The notes under the pieces were generated by a model, which worked only from the letters and a program-made list of their open reading frames with translations, was not told the origin of the DNA and did no database searches. This document shows positions 1 to 10,998 of a stretch of 24,478 nucleotides of DNA, one piece after another. Both the position numbers and the translations under genes were made by a program. The stretch's first letter is position 1; the number at the start of each line of letters is the position of its first letter. This stretch comes from Apostichopus parvimensis (taxonomy: Eukaryota > Echinodermata > Holothuroidea > Aspidochirotida > Stichopodidae), in the NCBI GenBank assembly GCA_000934455.1, contig KN886888.1, positions 8,995 to 33,472 of the forward strand, in the 5' to 3' direction.

Positions 1-937
1 GCCATCATTCTGTCAGTTTAACTGTGTTGTATCACCTTTGACCTCTGCAAAACTTACCTTTGATATTGAACACAATGTTCTTGTTCTGTTTGAGTCTTAA
101 TAGTTTGCTATGTGTTGTATGTTTCAGGAATATTGACGACTCTCCTGATCAAGATAACTTTATATATGTTGTAACATCAAAGTTACCCTTTGTAAATGCA
201 CCTCATCGTAGACCTTCACTTTATAAGACTCATGTTATATGATGCCTATGTGCCTAGGTTTGCTAGCACTTCAAAACAGAAAATTAGCCCACCGACTGTA
301 GCAGCTACGGTCTCTGGCAGCTGACTGACAACAACAGTTTGTCAAAACAAGTTTACCCTAGGAAAAGTATCTTATTGGTAGAGTGCTGACCATGCATCTG
401 TCTAGTGTGCTACAGTGGATGCTGTTCTCTTGTTATTGCTGAAAGAAATCAAAACAAAGAAAACTTTTACAAACCTTCTTCTCATCAAACCTGAGAGTTA
501 AATTTACCCTTGAATTAAAAACCAATGAAATATAACATTATATGATGTAACTAAAGAAGGTTTGACCACTGTTTTACCGTTTAAAGTTATAACTTATGTA
601 TATGCATAGCTTGTGTGCACCATGAATATTCAGTAGGGATGCTCAATGTATTAAAGGCATAGAGAACTTACCAATCTTGGCAGCTTGATACCCCCCTATG
701 CCCGCATTGCTGTTGCAATGAACAGACTCGTTATAGTTAAACAGTAACCCTGTTGTAAGCATAGATAACGGTTCCGATTGTGTCATTCCCTGCTTTTTCC
801 TCGCATTCTACCGTGTTTGTTTTCTCTTTGTTTCGTTTGCCTGAGTCTCATTATTTTTTTCTCTCTCTGAGCTTGCAGTGCACTATTCACTCGTTTCTCA
901 TTCTTTCTGTTGCTATTTCTGTTGTTTGTGTGTACAG
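1..937. other. Intronic sequence upstream of first visible PLC-beta exon
   Basis: Inferred intron of the PLC-beta gene, since exon a begins mid-codon. Both strands hold only short open frames without recognisable domains. A 13-base string CATGAATATTCAG occurs at about 622 and again at 1153. No other exon of PLC-beta could be recognised here. Confidence 0.6.
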
Positions 938-1013
938 GGAGAGCAACTGCACAGATTTGAAGATTGAAATTGAGAACAAGGTGCAATCACTGGTTACTGA
1001 TCATAAAGCTAAG
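938..1013 (+). CDS. PLCB1: PLC-beta exon a (first in window)
   Basis: An acceptor CAG follows a pyrimidine/TG-rich tract at 901-937, and the donor is GTGAGT at 1014. The first base completes a split codon from an upstream exon outside the window. The exon then encodes 25 residues beginning [15 protein letters not shown] and ending LVTDHKAK. The [10 protein letters not shown] junction corresponds to a conserved turn before the long helix in PLC-beta. If the donor were ignored the frame would stay open to 1130, giving a 39-residue unrelated tail, so the donor choice rests on homology. Confidence 0.85.
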
Positions 1014-4000
1014 GTGAGTCAGACCATAACCCCATACGGTATTCTTACCTCCATAGTTGCTCGGCTGAGACCTCTGGGACAGAATCTAGACCCTCACTGC
1101 ATGATGAGTCTCTCGCGGATGAGAAGGTAGGAGGGGATTAGTCTATCTTCCCATGAATATTCAGATGTGTCTTCCCTTTTTGTGACATTTTTAAGACTAA
1201 ATAGTATTGTTTTTAGTGTCAGTCTGGGTCATGTCGTTAAGACTATGGCAACAACCTACGTGACTATTAAGTAGATAGTCCACTCGCTTGTAGTTAAAAT
1301 CAATTCAAGTTTCATCAACAGTTGAATATATGAAAAACATCGTAACTTTGTGAACGGTTGTAACTTGCTCCACTACTTGGCACTCCAAAACATCAACTAA
1401 TAATTACATTGTCATCCTATACCATGACTCAATCTGGAAGTCTACACTCTTAATAAAGAAATCAAAGTGGAGGTTATTTTGTTAACTGATCAGATTGGCA
1501 CAGAATAAAGTTTAGCACCAATTGTTTTTTTCTCCTCTCATTGTTTTACTCTTTTCATTTAGGGACAGCAGTGTATAAGACATGATAGTGATAGTTCCCT
1601 TATGATCAGTATTGTTGCCAGGATTTGAAACGTTGCGTCGAAGGGACGCAATGTCTTAAAAATGTGTGAGTCAGTTCAGAAAGACTTGCGTCCCTGCAAG
1701 CCTCTTTAAAAATTTAAAATACCTCTACAGAATCACACAATACTTACACCTATAATGCCCATGGTAACACATTGGCTTGTGCACAACAGAAGCATATAGT
1801 GATAGGTCTATAATGTGCACTTTAAAAAACTTTAATGATGAAACCTTCAACAACTATACCACTGTAGTAAGTTTACCATTAACAGTTACCCAATACAATT
1901 TTTATTCATAAGTTTTATTCAAAGTTGAACAGATGTTTTCTTTTCTCAACCACTATATCAATTCGGCCCAACTCCGGCTCCTTTCCCATGTCAGTATGTA
2001 AATAACTTTCTATGCATTTTCAATTAAAAAACTCAAGCTTTCAATGGCTACTTTTGACGATGTATGAATAGTTTTCACTTGAGCATGCACAAATAATTTA
2101 ACTGAAGTGCATGGTCAAAGGGACCCCGAAACTTTGTGCAAGTTTGCAACAAAGAAATTACTGTGGTATGAAATGCAAATTTTACATTAGCAACTCTCAA
2201 TGTGGTGAGAAAAAACATCCTGTGAGATGAAAATTCTCTTTAGTATCAGATATGTTAGCTTCCCACAAATTTCATAAATTTTCTCAAGTAAATTGTCCCA
2301 GCATTTTGTGATCAAACCGATGGTTCAATATTACATAATATTCTCGGAAGCAAGGTGTGACAAGGCCTAATGTTATGATATATGAGTGCACACATATGAT
2401 AGTCTATAGCACAAACTTCATGATCTCTACACAGGAAAGTAAGGTCACAAGTAGTTGCAGTTCAACGACATACCTTGTGTTCATTGAGCACTGCAGATGC
2501 AAGAATGTTTCCAGACAATGGGTTAGGGACTATTAGCAATAAAATCTTGGGAAACATGGAAAAGCATCATTGACTATTTTTAACATGAAAATATCTGTAA
2601 TGGAAATGTTGTTAGTTCTGTACTGAAGCAGCACAAAGGTTGATTGTTATGTTTAATTTGTTTTCAAACAAATTCAATCATCTGTTGGATTGGAAGAAAT
2701 TTTTTCTTTGGAGAAGATGTTGTTTTATGAAAGGAAAGAAGTATGGTCATTCAAAAATGTGTTTTGCTATGTTTTGCATAGGCCTCCTTGAGAGTGTGTG
2801 TACTTGGGGTTTGTTTCCCAAAACAAAAGAAGATGCTGTCTGCCACGCAAGCAGTTTGAAGATTTTACATCCCTGGCTATTAATATGTGTCCCAGACGCA
2901 GAATCCTGCATTCGTAACAATGCTGATGATATGTTTAATATTGCCTGTAGATGTTGTGCTTACACCTACATAGGCATTGTCTTGAAAAGCAGCTGATAGT
3001 TGTAGTACCCTTATGATATGTTAAATATTGCCTGTAGATGTTGTACCTATACCTACAAAGGCACTGTCATAAAACTGCTGTAGAACTCTGATACCCAACA
3101 ATGTCTGCATATAAAAAATTCCTTAGCTGCTGTGTTAAACGACTTGACCAATCACAATTCTGTACAGAATATAGCTCCTCTCAATCATGTACCATGGTCA
3201 GTCAGCAACCAGCTGTACAGAAAATAACTCCTCTCAATTATGTAACATGGTCAGTCAGCATACAGCTGTACAGAATATAGCTCCTCTCAACTATGTACCA
3301 TGGTCAGTCAGCATACAGCTGTACAGAACATAGCTTCTCTCAATTATGTACCATGGTCAGTCAGCATACAGCTGTACAGAATATAGCTCCTCTCAATTAT
3401 GTACCATGGTCAGTCAGCATATAGCTGTACAGAATATAGCTCCTCTCAATTATGTAGCATGGTCAGTCAGCATACAGCTTTACAGAATATAGCTCCTCTC
3501 AATTATGTAGCATGGTCAGTCAGCATACAGCTGTAGAGAATATAGCTCCTCTCAACTATGTACCATGGTCAGTCAGCATATAGCTGTACGGAATATAGCT
3601 CCTCTCAATTATGAACCATGGTCAGGCAGCATACAGCTGTACTGAATATAGCTCCTCTCAATTATGTACCATGGTCAGTCAGCATACAGCTGTACAGAAT
3701 ATAGCTCCTCTCAATTATGTACCATGGTCAGTCAGCATACAGCTGTACAGAATATAGCTTCTCTCAACTATGTACCATGGTCAGTCAGCATATAGCTGTA
3801 CAGAATATAGCTCCTCTCAACTATGTACCATGGTCAGTCAGCATACAGCTGTACAGAATATAGCTCCTCTCAACTATGTACCATGGTCAGTCGGCATACA
3901 GCTGTACAGAATATAGCTCCTCTCAACTATGTAGCATGGTCAGTCGGCATACAGCTGTACATAATATAGCTCCTCTCAACTATGTAGCATGGTCAGTCGG

Positions 4001-7000
4001 CATACAGCTGTACAGAATATAGCTCCTCTCAATTATGTACCATGGTCAGTCAGCATACAGCTGTACAGAATATAGCTCCTCTCAACTATGTACCATGGTC
4101 AGTCAGCATACAGCTGTACAGAATATAGCTCCTCTCAACTATGTAACATGGTCAGTCAGCATACAGCTGTACAGAATATAGCTTCTCTCAATTATGTACC
4201 ATGGTCAGTCATTATGCAGCTGTACAGAATATAGCTCCTCTCAATTATGTACCATGGTCAGTCAGCATATAGCTGTACAGCTTCATTATTGCACTGTACG
4301 GCCACATGTATAGTGACAGTGTAAGAGAATATTCAATAAATGTAAAGTATGTTTGAATCTGAAATAATCAAGTGTTTTATCATTTGTAACCGCATGTTAG
4401 TGGCTCCACTTCGTAACAACCTACTTTTACTCTTTTTACTTTTACATTTTAGAGCCACTATGGATCAGCAATTCTTAAAATCATTAATGTTGCCATCTTT
4501 CATCATGTCAACTAGAATGCTCTCAATTTTTATATCAACCACAGGTGAAAGGAGTCATAGCAGACCAGTCTAAACAGTTTGAAGAATTAAAGGCCAAGCA
4601 ACGAGAAGAAATTAGAAACACAAAACTGGCACATGTCCAGCAGCAGTGTGACACATTGACCAAGTTACTACAGTCAACACACCAGGAACAAATGAAAGGG
4701 TTAAGCCTGAAACACGAGAGGTATTAGTTTATTCCATGCTTTCTTTATTCCTCATGAATTAAATTGAAACAGCCCCTGCAGTTTTATGTACATGATTCTT
4801 ACAGTCTGCATATTCCCTTTCACTTACCTGAAATATATATATATGGTGCAGCCTCATACTATTATCTTTTGCATTAATGGTCAAGTTTGACATATGTGAA
4901 GCTTCTTTAGTACTCATTGCCATTGCTGTTAGTAAGAAGCACTCCTAGTGCTCATTCCCATTGCTGTTAGTAAGAAGCACAAATTGTGATTAGTCTGGAT
5001 TTTTAATAGTCTTACTAACCCTAATTTGTGACGTTTAGAATGAGTTTTTTTAGGTCTTGAAGTCTGATATGAATAGAGGGCAATTGCCAGAAAGAAATTA
5101 AGTATTTTTGAAAAGGTATCTAGTGAGTGCTCCCACATTATGAGTTAAGCCATCTGTTATCTTTCTTTTGATTAACCTTTGTGTGAATTATTTTAGTAAG
5201 TACAAACAGAATTGTGTGTGTGTTTCCTTTTCTGTGTTTTCTATACCTATGTACTAGTCTATCATAGTAGTGAGGTATATGAATGTCTTCAGTGTTTGTA
5301 TATGTTTGTCTCTTCTTCAGAGAAATGAAAGATTTGAAATCTAACCAAGCCAAAGTGTCCATGGAATCCACCAAAGAGATCTCACAAGATAAAAGTGTTA
5401 AAAACAAAGCTGAAAGAGACAGGTAAATAATACTTCCATATCACAAGTTTTTATTGTTTATCACAGGTCCAAACATACACTTCAGTATAACTTGAAGATG
5501 ACAAAAGTCAAGTCTTTCCATCTGGTTGCACATAATGTCAAAACTAAAAACATTTCTTCTACATGTATCTCATTTTCCTTAAGTTTCTTCTTTTATTTTC
5601 TCCGATTAATATTCCTAATTGCAAAGTATGACTTTTAGAACTTTCTTGTTCTTCATAATTCTCTCATCGCTCAATGGATTAGAGAAGGGAATATAATTGA
5701 CTTGTAGATCATGTTCATTATAACAGATTCAGAGGCCTGTTATAGACAGGATAGTGGTAGAGTGTTTGATTATGTAAATAATGCAAGTCCTTATAAGTAG
5801 TTAAACCATCTGCAAAGAGTTGACAATAATAACATTCTTTTTCATATTTTCTGTCATTCAGGAGAGTAAGAGAACTTCAAAGCAACAACACGAAGAAGTT
5901 TCTAGATGAGCGACAAAGGGTAGGTTTTCTTTGGCCCTGTACCATTGTAATATGATTGAATGTTTCTTATAAATTTATTCCAGCTTTCAGTGCACATGTG
6001 ATTTGGTAGCGTGGCATGGCATTGTGTTACTAAAAACAACTGCAATGAGGCAGAGAACAAGGAACCGAAGGCTTAAAGACAAAAGAACTTTAATGGGATG
6101 CAATTGAAGAACTTTGACAAAAGTCAAGGCTTAATTGTTTCTTTTACAAATTGAAAGTGTGTTTTAAGTAAGAGAACCACCTAAGTGCCAGACATGTTTC
6201 ATGAAAAACTCATTTTGAAAGAGGAAAGAAGTAGTCTGTTTTTCCAACTTGGCAAAGTTCCTACGATGGTGTCGATTCTATCGACCATCTCTTAGCTGGA
6301 GTTTACCATGTAAGTGACTGTAGCTTACATACAAAGCAATAAAGCATAGTAATTAAACAATATGCATACTTAAGATGCACTTCATAATGGTTGTCCTGCT
6401 TTCTGTTTAGCTTCTGACAAGACAACAGAATGAAAGAGAAGAAGTTGAGAAGATCCAAATGAAGAGTGCCGAAATATTGATGAAGGAAAATGAAAAGGTA
6501 GGCTCAACCAATCTCATCATCTCCCCCAACCTTCCACCTTCCCCATGACACCCCCTCTATCTCTGAGATGACAATGAGTGAGCAATTGTTGTGTCAATGT
6601 TATCAAGCAAAGCAGAAAAAGATAGATAATTGTGATAGAAACAAGAGATATTGTCAAATGTTCAAAGTACTGATCTATCAAATATAGAATTAAATTGTCA
6701 TTCCTTATCATTTGTTCATCTCTTGTTTTTTTTCATTACAATTGCACTGTGTACTTGATCTTTTACGAAGCACTGTTATGCGTATTATAGTATAATAATG
6801 ACTCAGATCATGTCTCTAAAGTTGGGGGTTCGTGGACAACTCTGCCATTCACAGGATGGACAAAGTTAGGGAAACCCTGCTCTAGGGTCTTACATGCAGT
6901 TTCATTCATTCCTAAAGAGAAATAATTAATAACATCACACCATATGTTTTAACTTTTATTTGTTTTTTTTGTTTTTGTCTTCAGATGTTGGAAGTGCAAC

Positions 7001-7059
7001 GGGTGGCTTTGGAAGCAGAAGCTCATTCCACAGCAAGTTCCTTGGCCAATTCATTGTAA
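938..7059 (+). CDS. PLCB1: Phospholipase C beta, C-terminal part (six exons, 3' end of gene)
   Basis: Partial gene: the exons 938-1013, 4545-4720, 5321-5422, 5862-5919, 6411-6497 and 6985-7059 join in one continuous frame (190 codons plus TAA) with GT-AG introns of 3531, 600, 439, 491 and 487 bases. The product is highly charged and helical. Motifs such as [47 protein letters not shown] and [13 protein letters not shown] match the distal C-terminal domain of PLC-beta, best the beta-1 isoform as I remember it. In this family the enzyme hydrolyses PIP2 to IP3 and diacylglycerol downstream of Gq. The C-terminal helical bundle serves Gq binding and GAP activity and membrane attachment. The PH, EF, X, Y and C2 domains are not here and must lie 5' of base 1. 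The paralogue (beta-1 versus beta-4) is uncertain; the family is secure. Confidence 0.93.
1014..3160. other. First part of the 3.5-kb PLC-beta intron
   Basis: AT-rich intronic DNA with no recognisable exon. It holds a 1631-1700 inverted-repeat cluster and an 87-bp tandem duplication (2924-3097). The 118-codon open frame at 2640-2996 runs through the first copy of that duplication and has no recognisable family. Confidence 0.6.
2924..3097. repeat. 87-bp tandem duplication
   Basis: Two diverged copies, 2924-3010 and 3011-3097. Both contain GATATGTT-AATATTGCC, then TGTAGATGTTGT, and end near TACCC. Matching points (ATG at 2931 and 3018, TTGCCTG at 2941 and 3028) give a period of 87. Confidence 0.85.
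3161..4280. repeat. 53-bp minisatellite, about 21 copies, intronic
   Basis: Head-to-tail array of a 53-base unit that includes CAGCTGTACAGAATATAGCT, CCTCTCAATTATGTACCATG and GTCAGTCAGCATA (for example unit starts at 3316 and 3369). Copies differ by point changes (TATAGCTG for ACAGCTG, CAACTATG for CAATTATG, GTAGCATGG for GTACCATGG, TCGG for TCAG) with almost no length variation. The unit contains the palindromes CTGTACAG and CCATGG. It lies wholly inside the intron between PLC-beta exons a and b. Confidence 0.97.
4545..4720 (+). CDS. PLCB1: PLC-beta exon b
   Basis: The acceptor is ACAG at 4541-4544 and the donor is AG|GTATTA at 4721. The exon encodes about 58 residues of charged helix ([19 protein letters not shown] onward, including [20 protein letters not shown]) and ends two bases into an Arg codon. 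Heptad-like spacing of L, I and V fits the PLC-beta helical bundle. It lies just downstream of the intronic 53-bp minisatellite. Confidence 0.93.
4913..4980. repeat. 38-bp tandem duplication
   Basis: CATTGCTGTTAGTAAGAAGC followed by AC starts at 4921 and again at 4959, with the flanking CTCATT also repeated. Two nearly identical copies lie in the intron between PLC-beta exons b and c. Confidence 0.85.
5321..5422 (+). CDS. PLCB1: PLC-beta exon c
   Basis: The acceptor TTCTTCAG ends at 5320 and the donor GTAAAT starts at 5423. The first A completes the split Arg codon. The exon encodes [20 protein letters not shown] followed by [13 protein letters not shown] and ends with AG of a second split Arg codon. 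This is the most conserved block seen here; the KNKAER lysine cluster aligns with the basic surface of the PLC-beta C-terminal domain. Confidence 0.94.
5862..5919 (+). CDS. PLCB1: PLC-beta exon d
   Basis: The acceptor is CATTCAG ending at 5861 and the donor is GTAGGT at 5920. The first G completes Arg. The exon then encodes [19 protein letters not shown] and ends in phase 0. RVREL and NTKKFL-ER are strongly conserved in PLC-beta. Confidence 0.94.
6411..6497 (+). CDS. PLCB1: PLC-beta exon e
   Basis: The acceptor TTCTGTTTAG ends at 6410 and the donor GTAGGC starts at 6498. The exon has 29 codons in phase 0 at both ends: [20 protein letters not shown], then EILMKENEK. In the vertebrate beta-1 gene the matching exon end is where alternative C-termini diverge, so this phase-0 boundary could accept different 3' exons. 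Confidence 0.9.
6985..7059 (+). CDS. PLCB1: PLC-beta terminal exon, coding part with stop
   Basis: The acceptor is TTTTTGTCTTCAG (ends 6984) after a long T-rich tract. The frame gives [19 protein letters not shown], then LANSL and TAA at 7057-7059. The segment V-LEAEA resembles the short C-terminal tail of one vertebrate beta-1 splice form. The last four residues are ANSL, with Asn at position -2, so the usual PLC-beta class I PDZ-binding motif (S/T-X-hydrophobic) is not present in this form. Confidence 0.85.
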   Translation: MLEVQRVALEAEAHSTASSLANSL

Positions 7060-7323
7060 AGACTAATGTCTGCAGTAATCACCATTTACTTTTCTCTCCT
7101 TTGAATTCCTTTCCTTATTTGTGAGATGATGTCGATGATGACAACGGTGGCGATGTCTTAATCTTCTTCATCGTTGTCATCTCTCTTCGTCTCTGACGAT
7201 GATATTTGTATCTCCTTCTTCCCAGTCTTTCAGTTGGGTTCAGTGTGTCTGTACATAGAGAATAAGGAATCTGGAATTTCTGGCCCAATTTGTGCAATGT
7301 CGTGAGAATTATTATCTGCGGGA

Positions 7324-8538
7324 GTGTAACCTCTGGACATGTGTACATATGGTACTCTGTTATCTGAGGGGGTGTATCCTCCGGACATGTATACATATGG
7401 TACTCTATTAACTGAGCGGGTGTATCCTCCGGACATGTTTACATATGGTACTCTATTATCTAAGGGAGTGTATCCTACGGACATGTGTACATATGGTACT
7501 CTATTATCTGAGGAAGTGTATCCTCCAGACATGTGTACATATGGTACTCTGTTATATGAGAGGTGTATCCTCCGGACATGTGTACATATGGTACACTATT
7601 ATCTGAGCGGGTGTATCCTCCGAACATGTGTACATATGGTACTCTATTATCTGAGGAAGTGTATCCTCCGGACATATGCTACATATGGTACTCTGTTATA
7701 TGAGAGGTGTATCCTCCGGACATGTGTACATATGGTACACTATTATCTGAGCGGGTGTATCCTCCGAACATGTGCACATATAGTACTCTGTTATCTGAGG
7801 GGGTGTATCCTCCGGACATGTGCACATATGGTACTCTGTTATCTGAGGGGGTGTATCCTCCGGACATGTGTACACATAGTACTCTGTTATCTGAGGGGGT
7901 GTATCCTCCGGACATGTGTACATATGGTACTCTGTTATCTGACTCCGGACATGTGTACACATAGTACTCTGTTATCTGAGGGGGTGTATCCTCGGACATG
8001 TGTACATATGGTACTCTGTTATCTGAGGGGTGTATCCTCCGGACATGTGTACACATAGTACTCTGTTATCTGAGGGGGTGTATCCTCTGGACATGTGTAC
8101 ATATGGTACTCTATTATCTGAGGGATGTATCCTCCGGACATATGCACATATGGTACTCTGTTATCTGAGGGGGTGTATCCTCTGGACATGTGCACATATA
8201 GTACTCTGTTATCTGAGGGGATGTATCCTCCGGACATGTGCACATATGGTACTCTGTTATCTGAGGGGGTGTATCCTCCGGACATGTGTACATATGGTAC
8301 TTTGTTATATGAGGGGGTGTATCCTCCGGACATGTGCACATATGGTATTCTGTTATCTGAGGGGGTGTATCCTCCGGACATGTGTACATATGGTACTCTG
8401 TTATCTGAGGGGGTGTATCCTCCGGACATGTGTACATATGGTACTTTGTTATATGAGGGGGTGTATCCTCCGGACATGTGCACATATGGTATTCTGTTAT
8501 CTGAGGGGGTGTATCCTCCGGACATGTGTACATATAGT
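7324..8538. repeat. 48-bp minisatellite, about 25 copies, with 144-bp higher-order repeat
   Basis: Array of a 48-base unit containing GTGTATCCTCCGGACATGTG, TACATATGGTACTCTGTTAT and CTGAGGGG (starts at 7803 and 7851, for example). Some units are 47 bases and one, near 7940, is truncated. Marker variants recur every 144 bases: GTTATATGAGAGG at 7551 and 7695, and TTTGTTATATGAG at 8301 and 8445. Since 48 is a multiple of three, all frames stay open across runs of units on both strands, which produces long apparent proteins of 16-residue repeats. It starts 265 bases after the PLC-beta stop codon, so it could be in the 3' UTR or a downstream intron. Confidence 0.97.
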
Positions 8539-10472
8539 AAACCTACTGTGTAATTCATTGTACGTATCGTCTTTCACCTTCTGTTTCATCTCTTCAGTAC
8601 CTTGATGTAGTTTTGCACAGTTTCTGCAATCGGCAAGTACTTTTTTCTTTTCTCTATTGGAAATTTTTCATTTTTTTTGTCTTTGTTTTTTAAAGCACAA
8701 AATTCAAATTAATACTTCTGTGTATAGCCTTGCCGTAACAACATTATAGCTTAACCCAGACGAGAGTGTGCAATTGGTCAGAATCAACAGTTTTATATTC
8801 ATCTGTATGGTGATTTTTAGAAAAAGAAAAAATCTTGCCTTAGGTAATATTTAATGATTTTAGATGCCTAATTACTAACTGCAATTAACCATTCAATGGG
8901 AGAATCTCAGAAAAAAAATACAATAGAAAAAATGTTTAATAGTAGAACATTTGTCCAAATTTTATTCCTTTTGAATGTTGTAAATTTTTTTTTATTTATG
9001 GTACTAACATATCAATGGTACAGTCACTGTGCAATGCCCTGTCCATTCATCATATTGAGTATTAACTTTAATTTATTTTAAAAGCTGGATATTATGTACG
9101 TTATAAGATCTAAAGTCAGTGTGTTTTATTTAAGTAGTCAAAAGTAACATCCCATCGTCATGGGTATACATATGGCTTGTGAGTGGATTCCATTATGTTT
9201 AGATATATTTTATATGATTGTATCGAACTGTGTGGGGTCTCAAAAATATATTTAAAAATAATGGAATGGAACAAAAACATTGGTTTACTGAGCCACTGAG
9301 TCAAAATTATTATGTTTTTTAATCTTCAAATACTCATGGCTAATGGGGTCGACTCGGTCGTTAAGTGTGTTACTGCAAACATTGTTAGATGACTACGTGT
9401 CTGCAAATTTAACTCAGTTGAAAAAGTCATAGTTTTGACTGTTAGGAGAACTAATGGAGATTATTTCAGAACTGATGGAATCAAAGTTACGAAATTTGCA
9501 GGAACATTATTAAACAGATAATCTTACTTGTTTGTTGCATACAGACTAGATTTTCTTGAAATTCAAAATTTACAGCAGACCAAAACTTGCCAAACATTGT
9601 AGTAGCAGATAGTCACTAGATGTAAAAACAGTTCTAATTTGTGATCCAGTTTAATGCATACAACAAAGATTGTTAGTGAGTATGGACACATATCAGTATA
9701 TTATTCTGTATGTATGACTATAGTCGAAGAAAATGGAACAGTTTAGACGCTATGTCAAAGTTTTCATTTGAGAAGGAAAGGTCGCTCGCCTCCTATGGCT
9801 ATTTTGAATTATATTGTTAAAGGTCTTGTCATGGGTAAAGCAATAGACAATTTTGATTTTCTCAAATGATAAAGGGTAAATGTATTTGCCGAAGATAAAC
9901 TTTCTTTGAGTAAGATGCTCTCAAAAGAGAAATAACTTTATACAATAGTTTGCCAGCACTGCAATGTTTTCTAAGTATTCTGTCATTGCCTTTATGTCTC
10001 TCTCCTTGGTCATCTCTTGGCAAGGTTTTCAGTATTTTATCAAATATAATGTCCATTAAATAAATATAATTATCGTTTAGTCTATAACAGTCACTCACTA
10101 TTTATTCATATTTGTCAGTGCATTGGATTGCATTTTAATTTTTGATATTGAAAAACAAAAATGGTATTATTTTAATCAGCCACTCTTCAACCAGTTGTTG
10201 CATTCTCTGACAGAGACTCTTTCTCATGCTTGCCTGCCAATGCATACTATAAAATGTAAACATACCCCTCCTCTCCCCCCCCCCTCTTCCTCTCCCCCTT
10301 CCCTTCTCATCATGCCTGGAAGCAGCCATGTATCTATGTAGATCAGTTCAAACTATTTGTGCTTGTACACTTTTGGCAGCAATCCACATAACAGGTTAAG
10401 TTCAGTTTGGTGTTTGGCACTACAAATTTAAAGACAGATAGGATTACACCATGCATTGCTACTTTACTTTAG
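8539..10472. other. Unassigned AT-rich sequence downstream of PLC-beta
   Basis: No recognisable gene on either strand. A possible poly(A) signal AATAAA lies at 10059-10064. A pyrimidine-only tract with long C runs (about 10266-10311) is the basis of overlapping short open frames there. The region could be the PLC-beta 3' UTR, an intron to alternative 3' exons, or intergenic. Confidence 0.5.
10266..10311. repeat. C/T-only low-complexity tract
   Basis: Polypyrimidine stretch with runs of C (CTCCCCCCCCCCTC type) and almost no purines, with some capacity to form triplex DNA. It is not coding: it yields P/S-rich or G/R-rich frames on the two strands. Confidence 0.8.
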
Positions 10473-10571
10473 ATGGCGACATCCAACAAACCAACCTTTC
10501 TCCCAGATGCTGCTAGAGTTGGCTGTTTGGAATGTCACAAGAGTTACCTATTATATCATAGCACTGGTTAA
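10473..10571 (+). other. Candidate alternative terminal exon (unproven)
   Basis: TTTACTTTAG ends at 10472 and is followed at once by ATG GCG ACA in phase 0, open for 32 codons (MATSNKPTFLPDAARVGCLE, then CHKSYLLYHSTG) to TAA at 10569. The phase would fit after PLC-beta exon e. No homology is recognised, and a chance open segment is quite possible. A longer open frame (10456-10821) overlaps it in another phase. Confidence 0.2.
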
Positions 10572-10950
10572 TAACAGGCTGTCAGTAAGGCCTAGATATA
10601 TTGGAAATGGAATTGTCAAAACATCTAGAGAATGTTTGCCTTTCAAGATTACAGAATTGTTTGACATAAACCTCTCTGTGATATTCTCCATTACACCAAG
10701 ACATAAAATTAATGACTTGATCTACAGGTTATCTGCGCTCATAATTGACTCTCCTGTGGGCTTAAAGCAACATGTTGCAAGTAGCTATGAGCTCCCTTTA
10801 TTAGCTCTCATGTGGTTTTGAACCAACATGTTTATACTATTGAATAACCACATTTGATAACATCACATTTCAAGTTATTGAGAAAGCACGCTACAATGTT
10901 TTACTTTTTTATATTTGATGACCATTAATTGTCCAATTCATCATTAACAG

Positions 10951-10998
10951 TTGTGTGAAATCAAGTTGAAACAATCAACTTCTCAGTTATCTATAGAG
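10951..10998 (+). other. Candidate alternative PLC-beta exon (unproven)
   Basis: A 48-base open segment sits between TTAACAG (acceptor) and GTAAGC (a consensus-like donor at 10999). It is phase 0 at both ends and encodes LCEIKLKQSTSQLSIE. Joined after exon e it would read NEK-LCEIKLKQ and continue an amphipathic helix. The vertebrate beta-1 long form also follows its conserved NEQ with a leucine-led tail. Short splice-flanked segments occur by chance, so this is only a candidate. Confidence 0.3.

Noticed and set aside
780-1130. 116-codon + frame containing PLC-beta exon a
   Set aside because: Only 938-1013 matches PLC-beta. The part before is a pyrimidine-rich intron end and the part after follows a consensus GTGAGT donor.
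2640-2996. 118-codon + frame in the large intron
   Set aside because: No recognisable domain, overlaps a tandem duplication, and lies between two well-supported PLC-beta exons.
7230-8605. Many long overlapping open frames on both strands with 16-residue repeats (for example YVHMSGGYTPSDNRVP)
   Set aside because: By-product of a 48-bp repeat (3 x 16). Frames are open on both strands and in several phases, and 47-bp units shift the frame, as expected for a non-coding minisatellite.
10123-10341. Overlapping + and - open frames (P/S-rich and G/R-rich)
   Set aside because: Both are produced by the polypyrimidine tract at 10266-10311 and lack any recognisable motif.
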